In this document: one piece after another, positions 31,420 to 42,353 of the stretch
How the letters are laid out: the number at the start of each line of letters is the position of its first letter
Numbering within the stretch: the stretch's first letter is position 1
DNA from: Symbiodinium sp. CCMP2592
Taxonomy: Eukaryota > Sar > Dinophyceae > Suessiales > Symbiodiniaceae
Assembly (NCBI GenBank): GCA_905221615.1
Contig: CAJNDT010003502.1
Location: forward strand, 620,001 to 684,000
Length of the DNA stretch: 64,000 bases
Direction of reading: 5' to 3'
Translations under genes and position numbers: made by a program
Notes under the pieces: generated by a model
Database searches by the model: none
What the model saw: only the letters and a program-made list of their open reading frames with translations
What the model was told of the DNA's origin: nothing

Positions 31420-31650
31420 CGGTTTTGGAGCCGGACAAATTTCAGAACCAGCGGCACAAACGTGTCGAGACGATCAGGGAGCTCAAGGCCTCCGAGATGT
31501 ACCGGGCGTTCAACTCCGCCAAAGCTTTGAGCCCACCGGAGCCATCGACTCCGGACACCACGAAGGTTCTCAGACTCGTGGGAGGACCAGTTCATCTGGG
31601 CCCACCACACTCGTCGAGATGCTCTGTGGAGACACATCAGCTATCCTCCA
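31420..31650 (+). CDS. possible histone-mRNA stem-loop-binding (SLBP-like) RNA-binding segment, frame-interrupted (copy 1)
   Basis: The plus-strand frame encodes EPDKFQNQRHKRVETIRELK, ASEMYRAFNSAKALSPPEPS and TPDTTK. After a GTTCTCAG word, another frame continues DSWEDQFIWAHHTRRDALWR and HIS. SLBP RNA-binding domains have a basic helix with a Y-x-x-[YF] word, then TPD or TPN, then a S-W helix rich in Trp and His. The order here is similar, but the spacing after the S-W word is longer than in canonical SLBP, and the frame break needs an intron or an indel. Treat it as a resemblance only. Confidence 0.3.
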
Positions 31651-31944
31651 TCACGGAGCTGGTTTTGACAATATCGGGGCACCACCACATACCCGGCAAC
31701 CAAAGCCTCTGGGACATCAGCATCACCAACCATCACACCCACCCGCCCCACCCTAATAGTCTAGGTCTTGGTCACTCGTTGTGCAATACTCTAGATCTAC
31801 TCCTGTCGCCTCGCCCGGGCATCCTGTACTCTCACGACCGCAAAACCGATGTTAGGGGTCCCCGATCCAAATAGAAGGTTTCTGGCTTCTAGTGTTTAGG
31901 GTGTGTTCTGTGCAAAGTTTGGGCTTTAGTTTACGGCTTTTTAG

Positions 31945-31947
31945 ATG

Positions 31948-31984
<37 letters not shown>

Positions 31985-32015
31985 TTATATATATATATAT
32001 ATATATATTATTGCA
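31945..32015. repeat. TA microsatellite
   Basis: TA runs interrupted by GTATAT and TTATAT. Confidence 0.95.
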
Positions 32016-33200
32016 AAATTCTATATCATGCATATACATTCTTGGCTTCGGGTTCCTTATTTAGTTCTTGAGGCCTGTTCATGTACTGCCCGGCAACCAG
32101 CTGAAAGCCAGGACTCGGGTAGCGATACGAGTACTAGGATCCAATATATTCGGACACCCCATGGCCAATTTTGACACCCAGCCTTAATTAAATCTTCACC
32201 CGGTGCTACACTTAACGATGAACCCTAAATCTCCGATTGCACAGTGCTTGTCCAAGACCCAACTTTTCGGATTTTATATAAGACTAGAGTCAAAGCCCTT
32301 CATATATGCAAGCCCCAACCCTAAGCCCTACAGATTCGGCATACTTCCTCAGAGGCTTCGAGTTTCCAGTTGTAGTTCCAGGGCTTTCAAGTATGTGCTG
32401 TTAGCAACACATGAGTACCATCAAACACCGACCCCAAGCTTGTGGTTTCAGACTACCTGGCCTGGGGCTACCCTAATCTTGCCCGATGGAATCTCTACAC
32501 CACAAACACTTAAACCCTACAGTACACCCTAGCTAATCTTGACCTTAATTACCACACCCCTAGTCCTGAACTGCAGGTCCGTGTGGCTGCCGAACCGCCG
32601 GTCCGTGTGGCTGCCAAAGCGCCGAGGGCGAGGCCTAGGTTATTTAGCGGTTTTCGGTTTTAAGGGTTTAGGGAAGCTATTTTTTTTTCGGAGGTGTAGG
32701 CCTGATAGGATCGGCAGGGCTCTGTCTAACCGGCTTGGGATATTAAGGGCTTTTTTGGAACTCGGCCTACGAACCCAATCTGGGCTTGCCGGTTCAGGCA
32801 TCTGTAAGTTCGGGATATTCGTAGAGTATTAATACTTAGCAGCAACAGGAGCAGGAGTGGAAGTAGTCCACGGCAATAGGAGTAGTAGTCGTAGTGGTAG
32901 TGGTAGGAGTAGTGATAGTAGTAGCTAGTAGTACTAGTAGGTGTTGTTGCTGTAGTGTAGTAGCAGCAGCAGGTTAGTAATTTCCCTAGTACAGTACTGG
33001 AACGTTCGTGACTTCGGGATGATCGGTGACCAAAATATGATATATGATTCTGGGTTTGCAGACCAGAAAGCTTTCATTCTAGCGGGTTACAATCTCTGAA
33101 CCTTTGAAGGAATCGACATACTGCACTGGGTTTGACCCACATTCATTGCACACCGAGGCTGGGCCAGGACACCCCCTTGCTAGCATGTCTTGCACAAAGA
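32016..33200. other. no supported gene
   Basis: A 21-25 bp duplication GTCCGTGTGGCTGCC...GTCCGTGTGGCTGCC lies at about 32,577-32,615. AGT trinucleotides occur at 32,880-32,945. No convincing frame. Confidence 0.45.
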
Positions 33201-33206
33201 CTGCAT

Positions 33207-33357
33207 CAAGGCTTTCAGCTTCGTGCTGAACTGATCATTCCAGTCGCACATCTGAGCAACCACATCAGAAAGGGCAGACGTGTTGCACAAGGCGCCCGAC
33301 AAAGCAAGCTTTACTTCGAGACGGCTCTCGAGGCACTGCGGTGACTGCAGCTGGACG
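33207..33357 (-). CDS. putative exon, helical, unknown product (copy 1)
   Basis: The minus-strand frame without its own Met encodes SYVQLQSPQCLESRLEVKLA, LSGALCNTSALSDVVAQMCD and WNDQFSTKLKALMQSLCKTC, with a natural amino-acid mix and amphipathic helices. It is too short for a start and stop of its own, so it is likely an internal exon. The opposite strand is also open, so the strand is not certain. Confidence 0.35.
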
Positions 33358-34374
33358 TACGATCAACCATTCGGGCACCCCCCACACACGACCACCCCGT
33401 TTAGGTTTGCCACGTTCGCCATACAGAGTCAAATAGGAACATTGAAATCTGCTGATAATGATATAGCACCCTGAGCCCTGGGGGAATTCGGTGAAACATC
33501 TAGTCAGCGGATTGAAACTCGGGCTTTGGAAAGAACGTTTGTAAGGTGTGGGATTTCGTACCCGGAGCTTGTTCCGATTTTAGGGATTTGGACTTTCGGC
33601 TTATCATGTAGGCCCCAAGCACCGTTGAGCCCCAACAGGTTATAGTTTTGGGGTTTAGCAACCTAAACCGCCCTAAGCCCTAAGCCTCTTCCACTCGCTA
33701 GTGTTAGGGCTCAGGGTTAAGTGAATCCTTTATATAGTTATCGGGACAAATCATACCCCTGCACACTTGGGGTTCTACACCCAACCCTTTGGTGCCTAGT
33801 TGAACATGAACAGATCGCTAGATTGAGTTTACGACCCAACCCTTCCCGATTTGGGGTTTAGCACTTAGCCTATATCACAGAACCTTGCAAGTATTTTTCT
33901 GAGGTTCAATTGATGGATTAGGGCTGGAAGGCTTCGCCTCGGACCCCGAGTTTGGAGATCTATGCTAATATGTATATTTACATGAATTATAAAAGTGGAA
34001 TGATCAGTGTAATGCCCAGGCTCAGAACTCGATGAAGGCGGGCCGGGCACAAAGTCGCCTGGGATGTACGTGGGATTACATATAGTACTTGGTCGGGGTT
34101 CACTCCTGCGTGATGTAGCATCATGGTATGCACATGTTTCGTTTGTCATAAGTCAAGCTGCAAAGAGCGACCAGCCAGGGCTCCGAAAAGATGTAAGCCC
34201 AAAAGCTCTTTCAGGGATCGATGTTGAAGCAGCAGTCGGATTAAAAGCACTGGCATTGCAAGTTGCACATGTAGTGGGAAGCCGCTCGATCACACAGTCC
34301 CAAACTCTTTGCCCTTTGCCCGATTGCCGGCTCCCGAATGTTTGGAAATCCCGAAACCCAAGACCCCTACCTTT

Positions 34375-34470
34375 CCCTAAGGCTCCAGTTACTTAAATAG
34401 TAGGTTACTAGCCATATATTATATACCCCAGTAACCTACGATAAGCTATTTAGGTAGCTGGAGCCCTAGG
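34375..34470. repeat. GGCTCCAGTTACC palindromic element, copy e
   Basis: CCCTAAGGCTCCAGTTACTT at the left, GTAGCTGGAGCCCTAGG at the right, with inner arms AATAGTAGGTTACTAGCC and CAGTAACCTACGATAAG. About 96 bp. Confidence 0.85.
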
Positions 34471-34492
34471 TTCGTAAGTTTTTACAAATGTA

Positions 34493-34516
34493 TGTATATA
34501 TATATATATATATATT
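34493..34516. repeat. TA microsatellite, length-variable between the two copies
   Basis: About 20 bp here and about 16 bp longer in copy 2 (about 51,829-51,867). Confidence 0.95.
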
Positions 34517-34630
34517 CATTTAGTGATTGCTTCGGATCTAGCATATAATCTATTTCCTTGTGGGATTCCCGTAAACCCGACGCCCATTGCTGCTTCGAGA
34601 TCCACTACGTAGGCACGATCACACACCGTA

Positions 34631-34753
34631 GCCGGCCATACCGCCATCGGTCGTGCATACGAGAAGAACCTGGGTGGATACTTCGGTTGGCTTCAGTCGA
34701 TGTATACATCAGGGTTCATGCCTCAGGGATGGGCAGTTTATGCACAGGCTTGA
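34631..34753 (+). CDS. putative C-terminal exon, Gly/aromatic-rich (copy 1)
   Basis: After a CCGTAG acceptor-like word the frame encodes AGHTAIGRAYEKNLGGYFGW, then LQSMYTSGFMPQGWAVYAQA, then TGA. The composition resembles a real protein end, but there is no recognised family. Upstream exons were not located. Confidence 0.35.
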   Translation, partial: AGHTAIGRAYEKNLGGYFGWLQSMYTSGFMPQGWAVYAQA

Positions 34754-34854
34754 ACTGGGATTCTGCGATCGGATATGTCGGTTTCCAAACCTCCGGCTGT
34801 CCGTCTCAGGCTGTCCGGACTACGGCGTGAGCCGCTCGAGGGCTTCCGGCTTTT

Positions 34855-34945
34855 AGTGCGGAGTTTAAGGTTTAGGGTTGAGGGTTTGGTTCCGGGTTTA
34901 GGGTTTAGGGTTATCGATTATTATAGGGTTTAGGGTTATAGATGA
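34855..34945 (+). repeat. degenerate TTTAGGG array
   Basis: GGTTTAGGGTTGAGGGTTTGG and similar words, followed by a repeated TTATAGGGTTTAGGGTTAT. Confidence 0.75.
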
Positions 34946-35161
34946 TTATAGGCTTTGAGGATTAGCTAGAGCTCCGAAGCATTAATAGAGCACACTGCAC
35001 ACCAAAACCGGAAGCCCAAAGCGCCGATCGTGGGGATGAACATCCCCAAACCTCAACCCTACGACACAACTCCATACCCCGACTATGCCCAAATCCGTGA
35101 ATTTAAGCCCCCGACAGCCTTAAGCCCGAATCCCTCCTTGTTGAGCCTATGTCTATATATT

Positions 35162-35261
35162 AGAAGCCGCCCCCCACCCTGTAATAGTGACTATAAGATC
35201 ATAAAGGATTATATTAGGGCCCTATTATATTCCACTATTACAGGGTGGGGGCAGCTTCTGA
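35162..35261. repeat. MITE-like element, GAAGCCGCCCCCCACC ends (copy 1)
   Basis: AGAAGCCGCCCCCCACCCTG and then TAATAGT at the left are mirrored by ACTATTACAGGGTGGGGGC and AGCTTCT at the right. The target duplication is shortened here (GATATATT), whereas copy 2 keeps a perfect 10 bp TCTATATATT on both sides. Confidence 0.75.
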
Positions 35262-35616
35262 TATATTCTTAGCATGATGAATTAAGTTAAATCGTGGCAA
35301 GCAACCCGACATCCCCAGTCCCTGCTTGGACCTGATATCTTGACACTAGTACTACCGTTACTCGCCATGGCAAACGATCCGAACTCTCTCAACCCTGAGC
35401 CTCAAGACTTCTACTTCGAAGCCCCAATCGTCTGCATAGCAATTGATAAATTGTGTTGAAAGGAGCGAATGCTCCAATAGGATCCAAACTGCAATGGCGA
35501 CTTCGACAAGGTGACTTCGTCCTAAGGTCAGTTCCCAATTCCTGAAAACCCAGCAATGTGTCGAAGGAGCCTGTCCAGGCCGAAGACCAGAGGGAGCAAA
35601 GTCTTGTCAACCTCAA

Positions 35617-35915
35617 GGCAAGTAGTAGTAAAGTAGTAGTCCTCCTAGTGTGGGAATGTGAGTGGGACTAGGAGTGGGAGTAGGAGTAGGAGACTAGTAG
35701 CTAGCAGCAGTACTAGTAGAAGTAGTAGTAGGCAGCAGCAGCATTACGTAGTAGCACTAGTAGTACGTAGTAGTATAGTACTACGGCTGATGGTATAAAT
35801 CCTGCATGACCCATAATATGGAATGTACTAAAATTCCCATAGTTTAGGGTCCTTATAAGGTAATGCAGGATTTATATCATCAACCGTAGTACTACTACTA
35901 CTACTACTCCTACTA

Positions 35916-35957
<42 letters not shown>

Positions 35958-36003
35958 CTACTACTACTACTATACTACTACTACTACTACGACTACGACT
36001 ACG

Positions 36004-36061
<58 letters not shown>

Positions 36062-36062
36062 G
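35617..36062. repeat. inverted AGT / ACT trinucleotide arrays around a palindromic core (copy 1)
   Basis: AGT-type repeats (about 35,620-35,790) lead into GTACTACGGCTGATGGTATA and AATCCTGCAT. The mirror ATGCAGGATTTATATCATCA leads into CCGTAGTAC and then pure ACT repeats to about 36,062. The whole 440 bp can fold back on itself. Poly-Ser or poly-Val frames over it are artefacts. Confidence 0.85.
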
Positions 36063-36890
36063 TAACTACTACTGCTGCAAAACACTTCAGGCCGGCAAAC
36101 AGCATCGAGATATCCCGTGGCGGCATCAGACTGTAGTATAGGTCAGGATCTTGATCGACTCCACATCCAATAACCGTTCCTGGGTTGTTCTGTCAGCTCT
36201 ATCTGCTGTGCAAGACCACGTCTCCCTCTAGAGTATAATGCCATGACACATATTCCGGGCTGTGCCGGTGGACGATAAAATCGAGTCCATATATGGCCGG
36301 AGTCATCGGAGATTCCAGCGATGCCAGCCACGAGAAAAAGCGCCACATCACATATCGTTGGCCTCGGATGATCATCTCTTCATTATGTACAGTTTAATTA
36401 TAAGCTTCAGGGGCTTTTTGACACTCACACTCGGACAAAGCCTGGCTTCAGGGGTTTAAGGTTTAGGGATGTACTACCTATAACCCTTCGGATTGTAACG
36501 ACCTATAACCTATAACCATACAGGGTCGGGATAGACTGGAACAGGCCTCAGTTTTCTAGTCAAGGTGCTGCCTGCTGAACAATTGCATGAAGCAGCCACA
36601 TGCACGAGCCAACAGCACAACATGTATCATGCCTGTGTCATCACTACTACTACTGCAGAACCTTTCGAATGACACTCGAAATCTGCAGGGCTGGCAACTA
36701 CACATTTGGACCCGTCGAAAGCAGCATCTGCGGCAGTCGTGTCCACTACTGAACGGCAAAGCCGAGGCCCAAAATGAACAGCATGGTTTATGTGTTCGGG
36801 CAGGATCACTATGTCGGGGAGGCCATCAAAACCTCATCCTGTAAACTGGACCCTTTCCAGTCAGGACGATCACATCCATTCCACAGCAGC
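36063..36890. other. no supported gene
   Basis: Short frames on both strands have no motif. This is probably the 3' flank of the minus-strand gene that ends at 36,892. Confidence 0.45.
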
Positions 36891-36891
36891 T

Positions 36892-39800
36892 CTACTTCAC
36901 GGCCTTTTCGGCCCGGCGCTGGGCCGTCAATTTTGCCAAAGCCATTTTGTCCTGCTCGAAGGCATCTTCCACCACCGCCATTTCCTTGCCCTCTTCCAAA
37001 GACTCAGCCTCAAAAAGGCAACCGGATGTTTGGCAGCTCGACACTGTTGCCACTGCCACGAAAAGTATATGCTATCTATTTACCGGCAAGCCACGGCTTT
37101 GATGCAAGGGTCAACAAGCTCCTTCCACGTGATAGGCAGCCCCGTGTGCTTGCCGGAGATGAACAGCACCTGCTACTTAGCTGCTACACAATGCCGCAAC
37201 ACTACCGCACACATCACAAACTGACCTGCACGGACATCCTGCCTGCTTCTTAGGCCTCGCTGATGTCGCTTTGCGCACGACACCACACTCGAAAGGTCGG
37301 CTCCAGTACGGCATCACCTCAATGCTGGATGAGCTTGTAACAGCAACAACATACTGCCAGCACGATTTGTGATAATGTGCGGGTCTATTGCCAGCTGAAG
37401 AACTCTGTAGTTCTCAAGCTCCGGGATGCTGTCCAGCACCTCCTTCTCCTCGGCTGTCCGGTCTTTCTTGTTTTTCTTGTCGTTCTTGCCTTTATCATCA
37501 TTCCCGTCTGCTTCCTGCTCGCCTTTCTTTGCTTTCTTCTCGGGCTTGGCTTCAGCATCGATATCCTCCTCCTTGCTTTGCGCCATCCCGGCGGAGGCCT
37601 CGACCACTTCCGTCTCCGGCCCAACCTCGTCCACCTCGTCGACCTTCCGCTTTGCAGCTGCTGGCCGCTTCAATGCGGCGCCACTCCTGCATGATATTAT
37701 GAAAGTGATCAGCTATATGGAATGAATTGCAACCGTGCTCCTTCCACGGCCGCCTCCACGACCGCCGCCTCCACGGCCACGTCCTCGAGTCTTCTTTTCC
37801 GCATGCTCAACAGTTGCCTTCGCCTTAGCAGCTGCTCGCCTCGGATGGAATGTACATGTACACTCTAAGTGCGATTGTACGTGCTGTCATGCCAAATGCA
37901 GCCCATGTGCATGCAAGTACTATATTCAGCTGGGAAACAGTTTGGACTGCAGCTCGGACAAAGCAGCATCATCCTCACCGCCTGCTTCCTCCAACACTTT
38001 TTCAGCCTGGCTGGAATCCCAGGTTGGAGCTTCGGCCACCAAGGGTTTGCGATCCTGCAAGCTTCGAAATCCATATCTTCAAAATTTCATGGAGTGATCC
38101 TTCCATGAAGTCCTTGTCGCTCGTTCGATCGCCGTGGGAGTCCTCGGAGTCTTTCGGATCCTGACAATAATCAAATTTAAAAGCAAAACATAATATAGAT
38201 ACTGAGGGATTGGGAAAGAGATGTCATGACCATACATCGTACACATACATGCACATGGTACACACATAGGCGCTATCCCAGAATTGTCCTTCTCGGGCTT
38301 CGGCTTCTCGGCTGATGGGGGATCGGGCTGGGTGGCTGGCACCTCGTGTTCCTGCACATGGAGGTTGCAAGCACATTGCACAATAAGCACATGCACACAT
38401 GTCTGTACGATCGGTCTGATACTGAAAATGCTCTTCCTCCTGCTCCTCAACGATCTGGCTGTCTGCATCTGTGGATAGCTGAATCGCACCCTGCATGCAA
38501 AGAAACATCATTAGATTTTATGAAGCATGCACCAGCTAGTCCTCGAAAGCAGGCACCGGTGGGTAGCTCTTCTCCACTGCCTGTACAACTGCAACATTTT
38601 CATGTGCAATATTCTGCTAAATGTATCACAGAAGGCTTCACGTCAACCCTCGCCTCAACCCCATCCTCAGCTGGAGCCTCTGCCATATCCTGGTCCCCGG
38701 GTTCGGCTGGAGCCTCTGCCATATCCTGGTCCCCAGCTTCGGTTGGAGCCTCTGCCATATCCTGGTCCCCAGCTTCGGCTGGAGTCTCTGCCATATCCTG
38801 GTCCTCAGCTTCGATTGGAGCCGCTGCCATATCCTGGCCCCCGGATTCGGGTGGAGGCTCTTGAGCTTTCAAGATGTCCTTGAGCATCTGTATCTTGGGA
38901 GACCTCATACACACACAGACACACACACACTCTCTCTCTCTCTCTCTCTCCACATCTGTCTGTCGAGCTCGCCACCCACCGCATGCATATGTGCCGGAAA
39001 GCAGCTTCGATCGATCCGGAGTTTTCCGGTACAATCTCACCAAATAGATCACTCGTCCTCGCAAAGTCCCGGAGTGGTAACCCACCCACATCTGCAAGCC
39101 AGGTGCACAAACATGTATTCGCTCGGCAACTGCAACACTGTCACAGCCGCTGAGGACGAGTCTACACATGCACACACACACTGGAGCCGGCCTGGCTTTC
39201 CTTTTTCTTCACATCTTTGCCCATGATATCGTGCTCTTTCAGAATCCATTCGAAACCGTCCTGAGCCGAAATGCGTATTCTGTAGCAATTAGGAATCCGT
39301 ATAATGTAATAGCATGACAAGATACCTTGTACTTTCCCAGAGGGGGCTGACTGCACCCGAAAGATGCAAGCAGTGGAGCGATCGCCTCGAAAGCAACCTC
39401 CACGGCAGCATCTGATATGAATTGGAAGGGCTCCAAGAGTTCATGCCCCTCAGATGGACAATGCAGACTAGTAAGGCAAAACTATGAGCATACCACCACA
39501 CTTCCAAATCCCCTTGCTGCCGAATCTCTTCCTTCCGCCTCGCTTCCCCAGCACGGCTGTGCTTCTTCCCCTCGTCTTTGCCCCGAACCCACTCGTCCAG
39601 GATATCCTTGATCACCATGGTCCTCGAGTATGCAATTGCAAGCTACGACAAATACTCAAATCTTGGCTCGCGGTCAAACCCCGTTAGCTAATCCACAGCA
39701 AGCCACTCGTAATCGTTCGATACATCGAACTCATCATCGTTATCATCGGCTGCCGCAACAGCGGCACACCCATCATTCGACATGACCCTTCAAGGCCTGG

Positions 39801-40240
39801 AACTGCTGTGAAGCAAAACGGCTTTTAAAACCCAAGCCATGCATGCATGCAAAGCGCACAAAATGCAACATGTACAGACTACACCTGCATGTAAATGCAC
39901 ACAGCCGCACACGATGCAGGCAAGCCGGCAGGGGGGGTACACGTTTCCGCTTGTTCTTCTCCAGCAACTTGCTTCGAGAAAGCAGCAGGGCTCGCTGCAT
40001 GGCAGCGATTGCAAAGCACCGTTGAGACACGGCATAGATCTAGACAGCACAGCACTGCATGTATATGACATGCAATCGGCATGTCCTGGTCCTGGGCTGT
40101 AGGGTGCTGCTGGCTTTCAGGTTTCAAGACATTGCAGGGTTTTAAACAAATGCTTGCTCCAAGATTAGGGTGGCATAGCTATTGTTTCCGGGATGTCCAA
40201 ACGGGATGAACCGGAAACTGCAGGCCTTCCATTCCGACAT
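36892..40240 (-). CDS. multi-exon acidic nuclear protein with NLS, RGG box and 12-residue repeats (copy 1)
   Basis: Exons on the minus strand, borders approximate: from 40,240 (MSEWKACSFRFIPFGHPGNN); 40,085-40,125 (SQQHPTAQDQDMP); 39,950-40,020 (RALLLSRSKLLEKNKRKR); 39,700-39,783 (MSNDG, acidic, SNDYEW); 39,502-39,642 (AYSRTMVIKDILDEWVRGKD); 39,333-39,448 (DAAVEVAFEAIAPLLASFGC); 39,185-39,279 (IRISAQDGFEWILKEHDIMG); 39,080-39,165 (VLQLPSEYMFVHLA); 38,640-38,905 (IQMLKDILKAQEPPPES, then five EA-GDQDMAEAP repeats); 38,425-38,495; 38,283-38,350; 38,085-38,163 (DPKDSEDSHGDRTSDKDF); 37,930-38,058; 37,736-37,840 (RGG box TRGRGRGGGGRGGGRGRST); 37,390-37,690 (KRPAAAKRKV, an NLS-like word, then alternating acidic and Lys-rich runs); 37,215-37,335 (VMPYWSRPFECGVVRKATSA); 37,090-37,165 (VLFISGKHTGLPITWKELVD); 36,892-37,020 (EGKEMAVVEDAFEQDKMALA, stop TAG). 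An NLS plus RGG box suggests RNA or chromatin binding in the nucleus. The family is unrecognised, and the start may lie further upstream. Confidence 0.55.
38640..38862. repeat. 36 bp in-frame minisatellite, five units (copy 1)
   Basis: Units of the type GGAGCCTCTGCCATATCCTG plus GTCC..AGCTTCGGCT encode a 12-residue repeat (GDQDMAEAPAEA). Copy 2 has four units. Confidence 0.9.
38912..38952. repeat. CA / CT microsatellite in an intron (copy 1)
   Basis: ACACACAGACACACACACAC followed by CT repeats. It is longer in copy 2. Confidence 0.95.
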
Positions 40241-40270
40241 CGTGATCAACTGAATCTCTCGGTTTGTCTC

Positions 40271-40370
40271 NNNNNNNNNNNNNNNNNNNNNNNNNNNNNN
40301 NNNNNNNNNNNNNNNNNNNNNNNNNNNNNNNNNNNNNNNNNNNNNNNNNNNNNNNNNNNNNNNNNNNNNN
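40271..40370. other. assembly gap, exactly 100 N
   Basis: A run of 100 unknown bases, the usual placeholder for a scaffold gap of unknown size. The bases before and after belong to the end and start of the same 17.2 kb sequence. Confidence 1.
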
Positions 40371-41569
40371 AGGAGTTCACAACAAAGTATGTAAAGTTCT
40401 TCTTCCATGGCTCGCCTTTACAGGGATGACGTAACGATAAGGCTGGGCTGCGATCAGCTAGCTAGACCACGTATTTAGAGAAGAATATGTCCTAAACCCC
40501 GATTCACACCGGCCTTTGCATTTGTGCAGGGTGAAAGTGAACATCAGTGCGAGAAACGAATCTCCCTGCTTCGTGAACTGAGCCTCGTCCCCATAGACCT
40601 GAATAGAAAGCCCCTTAAGGGTTGCGATTTTGGGATTCCGGATTATAGGGTATGCGAAATATTGTTAGTTGGGGTTCCAAGGACCTGGGGCCCCTAAGGG
40701 TGCATAGTTGTTGTCCGAGGTGCAGAGATGGGAATGCAGTGCTCGTCAGCAGGATGCCGGACGGCCCAGCCCACACCACGGGATCTGAAGTGATTCCAAT
40801 ACCGCCTCAAGGGATGCTAAAAGCTATTGTGATTGATTTAGGGAGTGCTTCACTAACAGGCTTGGGCGATTAAGAAATAGGTTTCGACCTAGATGCACGA
40901 TCTCGTCGTCAGGGATATAGATTCGCTGCGTGGACCATATGTACTCGATGTATTCGTGGGGATCCAGAAACGGCAGAGCCTTCTCGACCCTTTGTTTTGG
41001 ATCTTCAGGATGGAGGATAGGTACGGTAACCCAGTTGAAGTCCTAAGTGGTCAGGGAACTATATGACTTGTAAGACAGGAATCATTGGATCGATTGGAAT
41101 ATTTAGTCAGGGCACGACAGGAAGTCTCAAATAGCGAAACAAATCGCGATCACAGTTCGCCAGCCGCTTGTGGTTGTACATCTTTGCGACCCGGGCGGTG
41201 ACGGGACTCACATTCTCGTTTCCAGCTTCCTTGCAGTATGCACTTCAGAAACAGATGATCAGCCTGTGCACAAGTGCATTATTCGTTATTCTACGGCCCA
41301 CCCTTTGGTCCTGGACAGCCGCATAAGCATTTTCCACGATGGCTTTGGCACTCTGCCGACCTTCGCCCAGCGACTTGAACCTAAGCTTCTACAAAGTATG
41401 TCAACACACCCAGCCACCCCGGACAAGCTAAGCAACTACGGAATTACCGGGGATCGCACATGTGAGTAGCCAGTGCAACATTCTCCTCAGAACTTTCATC
41501 GCCATCAGACTCCAGCTCGATCCCTGCGGTGGGCGAGGGCCGGATAATCAAACGAATCCACCCACAAGC
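40371..41569 (-). CDS. 5' exons of the dinoflagellate-family gene, truncated by the gap (copy 2 of 20,890-24,235)
   Basis: Contains the same exons as 23,037-24,235. All exons downstream of the KGD region are missing because the sequence stops at the N gap. This is expected if the contig simply begins here. Confidence 0.55.
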
Positions 41570-42004
41570 AGATCTAGATTGAAGCTTCAAACGTGCATTC
41601 CGCCCGGCCGAGGTTTCTGTTTATGGCATCGGCGGCTGCAGCAGTTGCACGAGGCTCGCTCCTCGTTGTCCCCTTTATTTAAAGCACTCAGACCTACAAC
41701 ACGATTCGCCCTCTCCGGAGCTTGAGTGCTGCAACCCCACTAGTGGTAGGATTCTTTGGCTAGCTGCTTGAGGCCCGGGCTTAGGGTTTAGGACAGCATA
41801 GTGTAACAGTCCTGGCGCTTAAGAATTCAAGGTCCAGGGTATAGCTGGTTGTACTGTGTGTAGCAGCCCCGGCCCCTGACCCATAAACGGTTTTCAACCT
41901 ACACCTCTGCCCTACATGCACACAAGCACCTATGAGAAGGATGTTCGTGCCCTCCACGAGTGCGTATGATCTGTTCCGACGGTTTCGTCTGATCATTTGC
42001 AAAA

Positions 42005-42353
42005 CTACTTTGCTCCTGCCTTCGCCTTTGCCTTGGGTTTTGCCTTTGGTGGCTTAGCAGCAGCATTGGATTTCCTCTCAGCAGCACGAACCGGCTCAGA
42101 GGCCGTTCTGAACTTCTTCAGGGCATCTTCGAGCTCCTTAACTACTTACAGCATACAGTGTGGTATCCATATTGTATGAAAGTGTTGCATCGACAAAGTT
42201 TGGTATTTAGCCAGGTGACATGGAAAAGAGGCTTCATCGAATCTTCCGGAAGCTTCTGGCCGATGGCAATCGCAACCTTAGTCTTAACCTTCTCCAGGTC
42301 GCACTTCGCGGGGTCCACATCGGCCATGATGGCCGCCTTCATGTGGCTGGCCC
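42005..42353 (-). CDS. hypothetical protein C-terminus, Ala/Lys-rich tail (copy 2 of 24,671-25,019)
   Basis: Same two exons and the same stop as copy 1. I see no coding difference. Confidence 0.5.

Larger units (their letters stand above)
23037..40270. repeat. near-identical 17.2 kb segment, copy 1 (probable contig overlap)
   Basis: This segment matches 40,371-57,607 base for base except for about ten substitutions and indels confined mainly to microsatellites and one 36 bp repeat unit. The offset is 17,334 at the left, drifts to 17,356 and returns to 17,337. It ends at 40,270, directly before the point where copy 2 runs into a long TA microsatellite. Confidence 0.95.

Noticed and set aside
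35872..36126. 84-codon frame rich in Ser and Val
   Set aside because: Pure translation of the ACT trinucleotide array.
40142..40429. Open frames running across the N gap on both strands
   Set aside because: Unknown bases are not evidence of coding. The real coding words on the left (MSEWKACSF...) and right (YILCCEL) of the gap belong to different genes.
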